Source of the DNA: Acidimicrobiales bacterium
GTDB lineage: Bacteria; Actinomycetota; Acidimicrobiia; Acidimicrobiales; SHLQ01
Length of the DNA: 48,209 nucleotides
Reading direction: 5' to 3'
Assembly (NCBI GenBank): GCA_020628865.1
Contig: JAHDEJ010000025.1
Span: 1 to 48,209 of the forward strand
The notes beneath the pieces were generated by a model. It was given only the letters and a program-made list of their open reading frames with translations. It ran no database searches and was not told where the DNA came from. Every line of letters starts with the position of its first letter. Position 1 is the first letter of the stretch. This document shows positions 38,853 to 47,282 of this stretch, piece after piece. The position numbers and the translations under genes were made by a program.

Positions 38853-40619
38853 TCAGCTGTCGGTGGCCGGAGGCACGAGCGAACAGTAGAAGGCCGGGTT
38901 CTCGCTCGACATCGAAACGTGTTGCGACTCGGCCGCTCCCGCCGAGAAGCTCGTGTTCAGGGTGCGGCGAGCGCTGTCGCAGTTCGCCGCATCGGTGGCG
39001 ACGCCGAAGTCGTCCCCCGGGCACAGCGATGCCGAGATCTCCGAAGCCGGGATGGAGCGGCGACCGTCGTAGGCCTCGGCCCGGCGTCCGCCGAAGTGCT
39101 CGACCTGGGCGAGCCGGCGATTGTCGGCCACGAGGTCCCAGCTGCACTCGGCCAGGCGGGACACGCAGTTGCTGTGGATCTGGTCCATGAGCGACGGGTT
39201 CCAGGCGCCGAACCAGTCACCGTGCAAGGTCGAGCCGTTGGCGGCGCGGGTGCCGTCGGGGCGGACATCGGAGGACAGCCACCACTGATCGGTCTGGCCG
39301 TCGTGGTTGTTCGGCGCCCAGGCAATGAAGTACTCGATGGCGGTGATGTAGACCGAGCCGGCCGGGCAGCTGTCGGTGAAGTAGCCGCGGGTCGGGTACG
39401 ACATCTGGCCGGTGTTGTTGCCGGAGTTCAGGCCGATGGTCCCGGACACGCACTGCGGGAACTTGATGTGGGCGAGCAGCGTGGCCGTGTTCGAGCAACG
39501 CGGAATCGTGTTCTGACGCTGCTGGATCGGGCGGTTGAGGTTCTGGCCCTGCGCACCCGTCTCCTGGCATGCCCATTCGATGTGCGGGTTGGTGCTGGCG
39601 TTGCCGGCGATCATGCCGAGCCCTTCCGGCGGCTTCTGCACGTGCTCGAACGCCCGGTCGTGCGACTTGTAGTACACCTCGATGCGGCTCGGGATACGTG
39701 CGTTTCCGCTGGCGTCGAACACTGCCGGCACCCAATAGCCCGTCCGGTTGCCCTCGAGGCCGTTGCACGTGCTCGACCCCGAATCTCGCAACGACTGGTA
39801 GGTGCTGTTGGCGGAGGCCTCGCTGTTCCCGAAGAACATGTGCAAGTGGGCGGCGCCGGGTTGACCGGGCGCAACGAGTGGGTCGTCGTAGGCGAAGTGG
39901 GAGAACGAACACTGTGTGCGGAACTGGCCGAGGTGCTTGTTTGCCGTGACCGAGCCGAGCCCGATCGAGCGATCGGACGGTTCGGTGAACTGCTGCCAGT
40001 CGATCTGGGACGCCGGGGTGTCGACGAACTGGGTCCGAGCGTCGAGGCTGGTGTTTCGGATGGGCCAATCCGTGAATCCGTTGATGGTGACTGCGTCGGC
40101 GGACTTCGTCGGGGGTGCGGCCGTCGTCGGTGCCGGCGTGGCGGCCGGCGCTGCCGTCGTGGGGGCGCCGGTGGTGGGCGCTGCCGTTGCTGGCGCTGCG
40201 GTCGTTGGCGTGTTTCCGGGTACGGCTGCGCCGCCGACCTGGGAGTCTTGACGCGGCGCAGCAGTTGTTGGTGCGGGCGTGGCGGCCGGTGCTGCCGTGG
40301 TGGGAGCGACGGTGGTGGCCGGGGCTGCAGCGTCCTCGGTCGAGGCAATCGCGGCGGGGGCATCCGCTGCGCCGGCTGAAGCAGATGCCGACGGCGCAAG
40401 GTCCGTGTCGATGCCGTTGGGCTCCTGGGCCGACCGGCCCGAGGCGGTCTGGGGCTCCTGGGCAGAGCGGCCGGGTGCGGGCGCATTCAGGTCACGGCCG
40501 ACCTGGTCCACCGAGACGAGGTCGGCGCCGTCGGGACGCAGAAGGACGGCCAAAACGATCCCGAGCAGGAGCGCGATGGCTCCGATTCCGAGCCCGATGA
40601 TGGTGTTGCCCCGCTTCAC
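38853..40619 (-). CDS. Exported DUF1996 domain protein with Ala/Thr/Pro linker
   Basis: 588 residues. The N-terminal transmembrane segment is ITIGLGIGAIALLLGIVL-like near residues 7-26. Residues about 45-175 are a low-complexity Ala-Thr-Pro linker with a twice-used ATPAPTTAAP block. The C-terminal domain matches DUF1996 (PF09362): CSFSHFAYDDPLVAPGQPG, AAHLHMFFGNSEA, STYQSLRDSGSSTCNG, NRTGYWVPAVFD, VYYKSHD and IEWACQETG, with many cysteines. The domain is found in secreted fungal and bacterial proteins of unknown role. The GTG start at 40619 is after a long gap. It converges with the glycosidase, 1 bp away. Confidence 0.88.
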   Translation of the reverse strand: MKRGNTIIGLGIGAIALLLGIVLAVLLRPDGADLVSVDQVGRDLNAPAPGRSAQEPQTASGRSAQEPNGIDTDLAPSASASAGAADAPAAIASTEDAAAPATTVAPTTAAPAATPAPTTAAPRQDSQVGGAAVPGNTPTTAAPATAAPTTGAPTTAAPAATPAPTTAAPPTKSADAVTINGFTDWPIRNTSLDARTQFVDTPASQIDWQQFTEPSDRSIGLGSVTANKHLGQFRTQCSFSHFAYDDPLVAPGQPGAAHLHMFFGNSEASANSTYQSLRDSGSSTCNGLEGNRTGYWVPAVFDASGNARIPSRIEVYYKSHDRAFEHVQKPPEGLGMIAGNASTNPHIEWACQETGAQGQNLNRPIQQRQNTIPRCSNTATLLAHIKFPQCVSGTIGLNSGNNTGQMSYPTRGYFTDSCPAGSVYITAIEYFIAWAPNNHDGQTDQWWLSSDVRPDGTRAANGSTLHGDWFGAWNPSLMDQIHSNCVSRLAECSWDLVADNRRLAQVEHFGGRRAEAYDGRRSIPASEISASLCPGDDFGVATDAANCDSARRTLNTSFSAGAAESQHVSMSSENPAFYCSLVPPATDS

Positions 40620-40682
40620 GTTACGAACGTCGCCTTTCCGTAATCAAATCGCAATATACGCACCATAGGTTGTCTACGGCGC

Positions 40683-40706
40683 AATGTCACATCGCCTTGT
40701 GACATT
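40683..40706. promoter_or_regulatory. 9-bp inverted repeat in the divergent gap before leuC
   Basis: AATGTCACA-TCGCCT-TGTGACATT (40683-40691 and 40698-40706) lies in the 288-bp gap between DUF1996 and leuC. Since the gap is divergent, an operator is likelier than a terminator, though TTTTCT follows. No other gene is visible in the gap; a TAGGCT -10-like hexamer (40866-40871) lies about 40 nt before leuC. Confidence 0.5.
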
Positions 40707-40907
40707 TTCTCACTGCTCGCTGCGATGGAACCACTCGGAGCGTTCACGTTCGTGCTTCCACGCGCGAGACGCGCGATCCGGCTCGCAACCGGATTCATGC
40801 GACCGATCCCCACCGCTCCCCGTGACAAGGCCGGCCCGGCATGTGGCCGCGGCAGCGCGAATCGTTAGGCTTCACCCCCGACGAAGTTCCGGACAAGGGA
40901 AGCGCAC

Positions 40908-42311
40908 ATGGACGCAAAGAAGACCCTCAGCGAGAAGGTGTGGGCCGATCACGTGGTGAAGGCCGAGGACGGCCAGCCCGACCTGTTGTACATCGACCTC
41001 CACCTCGTCCACGAGGTCACCTCGCCGCAGGCCTTCGACGGGCTCCGCCAGACCGGTCGCACCGTCCGCCGTCCCGAGCTGACGATCAGCACCGAGGACC
41101 ACAACGTTCCGACCGAAGACATCGACAAGCCGATCGCCGACGAGATCTCGGCCAAGCAGGTCGACACGCTGCGCCGGAACACCGCCGAATTCGGCATCAC
41201 CCATTACCCCATGGGCGACATCAACCAGGGCATCGTCCATGTCATCGGACCGGAACAGGGCATGACCCAACCGGGCATGACCATCGTCTGCGGCGACAGC
41301 CATACCAGCACCCACGGCGCATTCGGTGCGCTCGCCTTCGGCATCGGCACCAGCGAGGTCGAACACGTCCTGGCGACCCAGACACTCCTCCAGCCGGCCC
41401 AGGAGACCATGGCGATCACCATCGACGGTGAACTCCCCACCGGTTCCACCGCCAAGGACGTCGTGCTCGCCGTCCTCGCTGCATGCGACACCGGCGGCGG
41501 CATCGGCGCCATCGCCGAGTTCCGCGGCTCCGTCATCGAAGCGCTCTCGATGGAGGGCCGGATGACCGTGTGCAACATGTCGATCGAGTTCGGCGCCAAG
41601 GCCGGCATGATCGCCCCGGACGACACCACCTTCGCCTACCTCGAAGGTCGCCCCCACGCACCGAAGGGTGCCGACTGGGAAGCTGCGCTCGATGCGTGGC
41701 GCCAGCTCCGCACCGACGAAGGTGCCAGCTTCGACCGCGAAGTCGTCATCGACGGCGCCGGAATCACCCCGCACGTCACGTGGGGGACCAACCCCGGCCA
41801 GGTCATCAAGCTGGCCGACAACGTGCCATCGCCCGACATGTTCGAGGATCCGGTCGCCCGCGACGCCGCCGGCCGGGCGCTCGAATACATGGGACTCACC
41901 GCCGGCACGCCGATGCGCGACGTTCCCGTCGACACGGTGTTCATCGGCAGCTGCACCAACAGCCGCATCGAAGATCTCCGGGCCGCAGCCGAGGTCGCCA
42001 AGGGCCGCAAGGTCAAGGACGGCATGCGCACCCTCGTCGTTCCCGGCTCGGGCCACGTGAAGGCCCAGGCCGAGCAGGAAGGCCTCGACAAGATCTTCGT
42101 CGACGCCGGCTTCGACTGGCGTGAACCCGGCTGCTCCATGTGCCTGGCCATGAACCCCGACAAGCTCACCGAGGGCGAACGCTCCGCCAGCACGAGCAAC
42201 CGCAACTTCGAAGGCCGCCAGGGTCGCGGCGGGCGCACGCACCTCGTCTCACCCGCCGTCGCCGCCGCCACCGCCATTGCCGGCACGTTCGCATCACCGG
42301 AGGACCTCTAA
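40908..42311 (+). CDS. leuC: 3-isopropylmalate dehydratase large subunit
   Basis: 467-residue aconitase-family subunit for leucine synthesis. The three cluster cysteines are in [16 protein letters not shown] and in [13 protein letters not shown]; substrate motifs include [20 protein letters not shown] and TRNGRRR-like [19 protein letters not shown]. Length is typical. ATG 40908 follows a GGGAAG box (40897-40902). The stop TAA shares its last A with the leuD ATG, coupling the subunits. Confidence 0.97.
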   Translation: MDAKKTLSEKVWADHVVKAEDGQPDLLYIDLHLVHEVTSPQAFDGLRQTGRTVRRPELTISTEDHNVPTEDIDKPIADEISAKQVDTLRRNTAEFGITHYPMGDINQGIVHVIGPEQGMTQPGMTIVCGDSHTSTHGAFGALAFGIGTSEVEHVLATQTLLQPAQETMAITIDGELPTGSTAKDVVLAVLAACDTGGGIGAIAEFRGSVIEALSMEGRMTVCNMSIEFGAKAGMIAPDDTTFAYLEGRPHAPKGADWEAALDAWRQLRTDEGASFDREVVIDGAGITPHVTWGTNPGQVIKLADNVPSPDMFEDPVARDAAGRALEYMGLTAGTPMRDVPVDTVFIGSCTNSRIEDLRAAAEVAKGRKVKDGMRTLVVPGSGHVKAQAEQEGLDKIFVDAGFDWREPGCSMCLAMNPDKLTEGERSASTSNRNFEGRQGRGGRTHLVSPAVAAATAIAGTFASPEDL

Positions 42312-42904
42312 TGGAGCCAGTGCACATCGTTCAAGGCACGGCTGTGCCGCTCGACCGTTCCGACGTCGACACCGATCAGATCATCCCGTCGGACTGGCTC
42401 AAGCGGGTCGAACGCACGGGCTTCGAGAAGGGCCTCTTCAGCGAATGGCGTGACGACCCCGACTTCGTCATGAACCAGGAGCAGTACGCGGGCGCCAACA
42501 TTCTCCTCGGTGGACCGAACTTCGGTACCGGCTCCAGCCGCGAGCACGCCGTCTGGGCCATCCAGCAGTACGGGTTCGCCGCCGTGGTCTCGTCGCGCTT
42601 CGGCCCGATCTTCCGGAACAACTCGTCCAAGAACGGCCTCGTGGCTGTCGAGGTGAGCCCCGAGGTGTCCGACCAACTCATGCGTGCCGTCGAGACCGAC
42701 CCGACGATGGAGCTCATCATCGATGTCGAGCGACGCACACTCGAAGCTCCCGCCCTCGACCTCGAGGTCGGCTTCGAGCTGAGCGACTCGGTCCAGCACC
42801 GTTTTCTGAATGGCTTGGACGACATCGGCATCACCATGCAGGCCGGCGACGACATCTCCGCATTCGAGGCCGAGCGCCCCGGATTCAAGCCCGTCACCCG
42901 CTGA
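42311..42904 (+). CDS. leuD: 3-isopropylmalate dehydratase small subunit
   Basis: 197-residue partner of LeuC, converting 2-isopropylmalate to 3-isopropylmalate. The sequences DRSDVDTDQIIPSDWLKR, NFGTGSSREHAVWAIQ and RFGPIFRNNSSKNGLV are the swivel-domain signature. TAATG overlap with leuC ensures equal synthesis. No leuB or leuA is in the window. Confidence 0.97.
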   Translation: MEPVHIVQGTAVPLDRSDVDTDQIIPSDWLKRVERTGFEKGLFSEWRDDPDFVMNQEQYAGANILLGGPNFGTGSSREHAVWAIQQYGFAAVVSSRFGPIFRNNSSKNGLVAVEVSPEVSDQLMRAVETDPTMELIIDVERRTLEAPALDLEVGFELSDSVQHRFLNGLDDIGITMQAGDDISAFEAERPGFKPVTR

Positions 42905-42997
42905 CCGGCGCGACCGCCGCTCGGTGACCACCGATTCGACCGCAATTGGTCCGATCGGCCGATCAGCAATGCTCCACCACCCGTCGAAGTTCCGTAG

Positions 42998-44224
42998 ATG
43001 GGTCTGTTCACGAAGAAGAAGGCTGTCCTCAACGGACGCGACGATTTCGACCGCGTTGTCCGCGCGTTCCTCACCGAGTTCTCGCCTCCCGGTTCGGTGG
43101 TGGAAGAGCTTCGCGACGAGGACGCGCTGCGCGTCGGACACGCGGTCACGAATCTGACGAACCTCCGTCGCCGGTGGACGGAACTGGAGGCCGACGATCG
43201 ACTCCCCTGGCTCGCCGGATCTGTGCGCGAGTTTCTCGGCCAGGCCGTCGGTTCAGCGGCGCGGACGCCGGTCGATCCAAGCCGCCTCCGCGCCATCATT
43301 CGGTCCCGGGCGATGATGGAGGCCAGTTCGATCAGGTTCACATCGGACGGCGACGGGTTCCGCGACACGTCCTCCATACCCGTGAAGCCCCTCGCCGGCG
43401 ATCTGTGCTGGATCCTCGCCGAGGACTCCGAACACACGTTGAGCGTGATCAACGATGGTCGACTCAACGAACTTGGCATGACCTTCGAGGACACGCTTGC
43501 GCAAGCGTTTCACAACCTGTCGGCCACACCCGTCGAGGCGTGGAGCGGACTGGATGGTCGGGTCTTCAGCCCGATCGGCGACGACTACGTCGTGTCCCGA
43601 GCATTCCTTCCAGGTGGGATGGATGCCCTGCCCCTCGAGGGTGACCTCGTGGCGTTCGCAACGAATCGCCGCAGCTGCGTGATCGCGGCTGCAGCTGACG
43701 CCGACGGCGTGCGGATGGCAGCTGAGTACTGTCAGACGCTGGTGAACTCGGCCGATCAGGTGAGCTTTGAGCCGATCATCGGTCGCCCGGGCCATTGGAA
43801 CTCGCTGGTCCTTCCGGCCGATCATCCGGCACACACGGCAGTGACCTCGCTGACGACCTTCGATCGCTTGGGATCGCATCAGGTGCAGCATGAGGCGTTG
43901 AGCCGACAGCTCGGCGACTCGCTGTTCGTCGCCCAGTACAAGGCGTTGCAAACGCCGAGCGGACGCGCCGTGTCCTACTGCACCTGGAGTGTGGACGTGC
44001 CCACACTGCTGCCCGAAACCGACCTCACGGCGTTCTACGTCCACGATGGAGTCAACGAACCAACCTCGTTCATGGTGCCGAGTGCGGTCATGGTCCGGAT
44101 CGTCGGTCACCTCCTCGAGCCCACCAGCCATCACCCGGTTCGATGGCGAGCGCTCGTCTCACCCAGTGAGGCCGAGATCGAAGCCCTTCGAGCCGAACAG
44201 ATCGATCCCACCCGATACGACTGA
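42998..44224 (+). CDS. DUF1444 (YtpQ)-like protein
   Basis: 408 residues, soluble. A central portion, VKPLAGDLCWILAEDSEHT, LNELGMTFEDTLAQAFHNL, then the VSRAFLPGG and LVAFATNRRSCVIAA strands, follows the YtpQ/DUF1444 pattern of helix-containing beta proteins of unknown function. The C-terminal third (FYVHDGVNEPTSFMVPSAVM) is not recognised. No signal peptide. The start ATG 42998 has no strong Shine-Dalgarno. The match is moderate. Confidence 0.65.
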   Translation: MGLFTKKKAVLNGRDDFDRVVRAFLTEFSPPGSVVEELRDEDALRVGHAVTNLTNLRRRWTELEADDRLPWLAGSVREFLGQAVGSAARTPVDPSRLRAIIRSRAMMEASSIRFTSDGDGFRDTSSIPVKPLAGDLCWILAEDSEHTLSVINDGRLNELGMTFEDTLAQAFHNLSATPVEAWSGLDGRVFSPIGDDYVVSRAFLPGGMDALPLEGDLVAFATNRRSCVIAAAADADGVRMAAEYCQTLVNSADQVSFEPIIGRPGHWNSLVLPADHPAHTAVTSLTTFDRLGSHQVQHEALSRQLGDSLFVAQYKALQTPSGRAVSYCTWSVDVPTLLPETDLTAFYVHDGVNEPTSFMVPSAVMVRIVGHLLEPTSHHPVRWRALVSPSEAEIEALRAEQIDPTRYD

Positions 44225-44322
44225 CGAGAATTTCTTTCACGCTCGGGAACCAGACCGATCCTTCAGCCGTAGAACCTGTGTCCGATTGGTTCAACTACAC
44301 GACTTTGAAGGGTGGGTACCCA

Positions 44323-46692
44323 ATGTTGTTCCCCCGTAGATTCCTCACCGCCGGCATGGCACTCGGCCTCGTGGCCACCGCCTGCGGCAACGACCTTGCA
44401 CAACCGGCCGAGACCGGTTCCGGCTCCACCGGAAGTGGCGCCACGCAGACCGTCACGGTCGATTCGGGCGAGATCGTCCTTGCGTCCGGCCTCGCCACGT
44501 TCGACAACTGCGACGCCCTGCTGACCCACCTGCGCACTGAAGGGGCCGAGCGTGTCGGCGCGTACGGCTTCAACGACGGTGGCTGGTGGGGCCCGGTCGA
44601 GCGTGTGTTTCTCGACGGCGAAATGGCCATGGAAGACGACGCCATGGAGGAGTCCGCCGACGTCGCTGCCGCCGACACCGCGACGGTTGCCCAGGCCTCC
44701 ACCGCGGAGGGCGCCGTCGGCGGCGTCGAAGGGGTCGACTTCTCCGGCACGAACAACCAGGAGGCCGGCGTCGACGAGCCGGACATCGTCAAGACCGACG
44801 GCTCGCGCATCGTCACGCTCACCAACGGCGTCCTGACCCTGATCGACGCCAACGACGGCGACCCGGTCGTCCGAGGCTCGCTCAACGTCGGCTACGAGGC
44901 GAGCGAGATGCTCATCTCCGGCGACCGCATCCTCCTCCTCGGTATGACGTGGGGCGAAGGCATCGGCTACCCCGAACCGTTCATCGTCGACGACGTCGCC
45001 GTGGACGCAAGCACGGACGCCGAGGCCGAGCTCGTCGAGGACCGTGTGGCCGACGTCGCCATCGAGCCCGGCTACTTCGGACCCCGGGTTCGCATCATCG
45101 AAGTGAACGTCTCGAATGCAGACGCACCGACCAGCGCCAACGAGCTGCTCCTGGACGGCAACTACCTCAGCGCCCGGATGGTCGACGGGAAGGCCCGGAT
45201 CGCCATCCAGTCCAACCCGACGCAGCTGCCGTTCGTCTACCCGCAGAACCAGAACGGCGAGGAGCGGGCGGCCGAGACGAACCGGGCGATCGTCGCCGAG
45301 ACCGAGCTCGCCGACTGGATTCCCAACTACACGCTGCTGCGCGACGGCGAGGCCACGACCGGCCAGCTGAGCGAGTGCACCAACGTGCACGCACCGGACG
45401 AGTTCGCCGGCTTCGGCGCCCTCTCCGTCGTCACCGTCGACATGGCCGAGTCGCTCGCCGCTCCCGACGCGGCCGCAGTGCTCGCCGGCGGCCAGACCGT
45501 CTACTCCTCCGCCGAGACCATGTGGCTCGGCACGAACCAGTGGGTTGATTGGAACGCCCTCTCCGACGAGGAGCGCATCGCCCACGAACAGTCGTACACC
45601 ACGCAGCTTCATGGGTTCTCGATCACGGGCGACCGGGCCGACTACCTCGCCTCGGGCGCCGTGCGGGGTCACATGCTCAACCAGTTCGCCATGAGCGAAC
45701 ACGATGGCATCCTCCGGGTCGCCACGACCGACGGTCCGCTGTGGGGCGCCAACGACGGCACCGAGAGCTTCGTCACCACGTTCGAGGTCGACGGCACGGA
45801 GCTCCGTCAACTCGGTCAGGTCGGCGACCTCGGCCATCCGGGCGAGCGCATCTTCAGCGTCCGGTTCGTCGGCGACGTTGCGTACATCGTCACCTTCCGC
45901 CAGACCGACCCGTTCTACACGGTCGATCTGAGTGACCCGGCCAACCCGACCGTGCTGGGTGAGTTGAAGATCACGGGCTACTCCGGCCAGCTGCACCCGC
46001 TTGGCCCGGACCATGTGCTCGGCATCGGCCAGGAGGCGACCGAAGACGGCCGCACCACCGGTGCCAAGGTGACCCTGTTCGACGTCAGTGATCTGTCCAA
46101 CCCGATCGACCTGGACACCTGGACCCTCCCGAACACGTGGACCGACGCCGAGTGGGACCACAAGGCGTTCCTGTGGTGGGCACCGGAGAACCTCGCCGTG
46201 CTGCCGATCAGCAACTGGCAGGAGCAGTTCTGGGGCGCCATCGCCTTCCGGATCGACCTCGATGCCGGCACGATCAGCGAAGCCGGACGCCTGAGCCACG
46301 AGCCGGACACATCCAACGCCGTCGGCACCACCGATTGCAACGTGCTGGACGAAGCCGAGCGCTCGTCGCTCGCCGCGGAGATCGGCGAGGAAAACGAACT
46401 GTTCTGGATGCTCACCGAGGAGTCGGAGTGGATCGACGGCCAGGGCGGACAGATTCAGCTCTGCGGCGACGACGAGCGGGGAGCCACCGGCCTCTACTGC
46501 GAACGTTGGGACTGGTTCGAAACGAGCCTCGATGGCGTCGTCGAGATCTGCTGGCCCGAAGGACCCCAGGGCGACCCGATCGTGCGGACGCTCGTGACCG
46601 GGGGCGACACGCTCTGGTCGCTCAGCTGGAGCCGGCTCCAGGCCAACAACCTGCAGTCATTCGAAGCCGGACCGTTCGTCGAGCTCGGCTGA
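44323..46692 (+). CDS. Beta-propeller domain lipoprotein
   Basis: 789-residue exported lipoprotein. Signal MLFPRRFLTAGMALGLVATA then Cys21; ATG 44323 is preferred over GTG 44278 because it begins the signal and has AAGGG (44308-44312). A short acidic stretch (MAMEDDAMEESADVAAAD, residues about 100-120) is followed by FSGTNNQEAGVDEPDIVKTDG, the start signature of PF09826 beta-propellers. Later blades include HDGILRVATTDGPLWG and GHPGERIFSVRFVGDVAYIV. Family members sit on the outer face, function unknown. An intact terminator follows the stop. Confidence 0.92.
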   Translation: MLFPRRFLTAGMALGLVATACGNDLAQPAETGSGSTGSGATQTVTVDSGEIVLASGLATFDNCDALLTHLRTEGAERVGAYGFNDGGWWGPVERVFLDGEMAMEDDAMEESADVAAADTATVAQASTAEGAVGGVEGVDFSGTNNQEAGVDEPDIVKTDGSRIVTLTNGVLTLIDANDGDPVVRGSLNVGYEASEMLISGDRILLLGMTWGEGIGYPEPFIVDDVAVDASTDAEAELVEDRVADVAIEPGYFGPRVRIIEVNVSNADAPTSANELLLDGNYLSARMVDGKARIAIQSNPTQLPFVYPQNQNGEERAAETNRAIVAETELADWIPNYTLLRDGEATTGQLSECTNVHAPDEFAGFGALSVVTVDMAESLAAPDAAAVLAGGQTVYSSAETMWLGTNQWVDWNALSDEERIAHEQSYTTQLHGFSITGDRADYLASGAVRGHMLNQFAMSEHDGILRVATTDGPLWGANDGTESFVTTFEVDGTELRQLGQVGDLGHPGERIFSVRFVGDVAYIVTFRQTDPFYTVDLSDPANPTVLGELKITGYSGQLHPLGPDHVLGIGQEATEDGRTTGAKVTLFDVSDLSNPIDLDTWTLPNTWTDAEWDHKAFLWWAPENLAVLPISNWQEQFWGAIAFRIDLDAGTISEAGRLSHEPDTSNAVGTTDCNVLDEAERSSLAAEIGEENELFWMLTEESEWIDGQGGQIQLCGDDERGATGLYCERWDWFETSLDGVVEICWPEGPQGDPIVRTLVTGGDTLWSLSWSRLQANNLQSFEAGPFVELG

Positions 46693-46706
46693 CGCCAAAA
46701 ACGTCG

Positions 46707-46747
46707 CTGCCCCGGCATCCGTTCGGATGTCGGGGCAGTTTGGGTTT
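46707..46747. terminator. Strong bidirectional intrinsic terminator
   Basis: CTGCCCCGGCATCCG (46707-46721) pairs with CGGATGTCGGGGCAG (46724-46738) over 15 bp with one G-T wobble. It is followed by TTTGGGTTTT on the plus strand and preceded by CAAAAAC, read as GTTTTTG on the minus strand. It separates the convergent lipoprotein and hypothetical genes and serves both. Confidence 0.88.
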
Positions 46748-46765
46748 TCGTGTGCGTCGGGCGTG

Positions 46766-47188
46766 TCAGGCGACGCGGTCGGCAACCCGCGGCCGGGGGC
46801 CGGCCGTTTCTGGGATCGGCGGTGGGCCGAGCCGTCGCGGTGTTGCGGGTTCGGTCACCAGGTCGATGTAGGGCTCAGGGGTCGATGTGCGCTGGGCACG
46901 AAGCGCGCGGGCACGAGCGGCTCGATCAGACATCCCCTCGTCTGACCATGCGGCGGGATTCTCCCAAAGGATGCGCATCACCGAGGTCACGAGTGTGTTG
47001 GACCAGGCGTCGAGCGGCTCGCCGGCGGGACCCTCGATTCGGGTCGCAAGTGCAGGGTGCAATGAAACGGCCACATCGGCTCCTTCGTCCACGACCTCCG
47101 CAGAGTGGTGTCTAGCAGCCTCTGGCCACGTGGAGCGATCTGTGGTCAGATTTTCGAGTAGTGCCGCAATTTCTTCGAGTCGATCCAT
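46766..47188 (-). CDS. Hypothetical protein
   Basis: 140-residue soluble protein that I do not recognise. It begins MDRLEEIAALLENLTTDRST, an amphipathic helix, and includes ADVAVSLHPALATRIEGP and LVTSVMRILWENPAAWSD; the C-terminal third is Pro/Arg-rich and likely disordered. Codon use looks normal for the window and its end abuts the terminator at 46707-46738. Could be a regulator of the divergent region; unsupported. Confidence 0.55.
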   Translation of the reverse strand: MDRLEEIAALLENLTTDRSTWPEAARHHSAEVVDEGADVAVSLHPALATRIEGPAGEPLDAWSNTLVTSVMRILWENPAAWSDEGMSDRAARARALRAQRTSTPEPYIDLVTEPATPRRLGPPPIPETAGPRPRVADRVA

Positions 47189-47282
47189 CTCGTCTGTCGC
47201 TTTCTGTCCGCCCGCACGTCCAGTTCACCACAGTGCGTGACCTCTTGCCATCAGGTCGTTCGACTCAGTTGTTCCCCCCCGT

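Noticed and set aside
40699-40710. Intrinsic terminator from the repeat before leuC
   Set aside because: It lies in a divergent gap where no transcript is expected to end. Kept as an operator candidate instead.
44263-46299. 678-residue minus-strand open frame under the beta-propeller lipoprotein
   Set aside because: The plus strand has a signal peptide, lipobox and PF09826 motif; the minus frame is Arg/Val/Gly-rich shadow.
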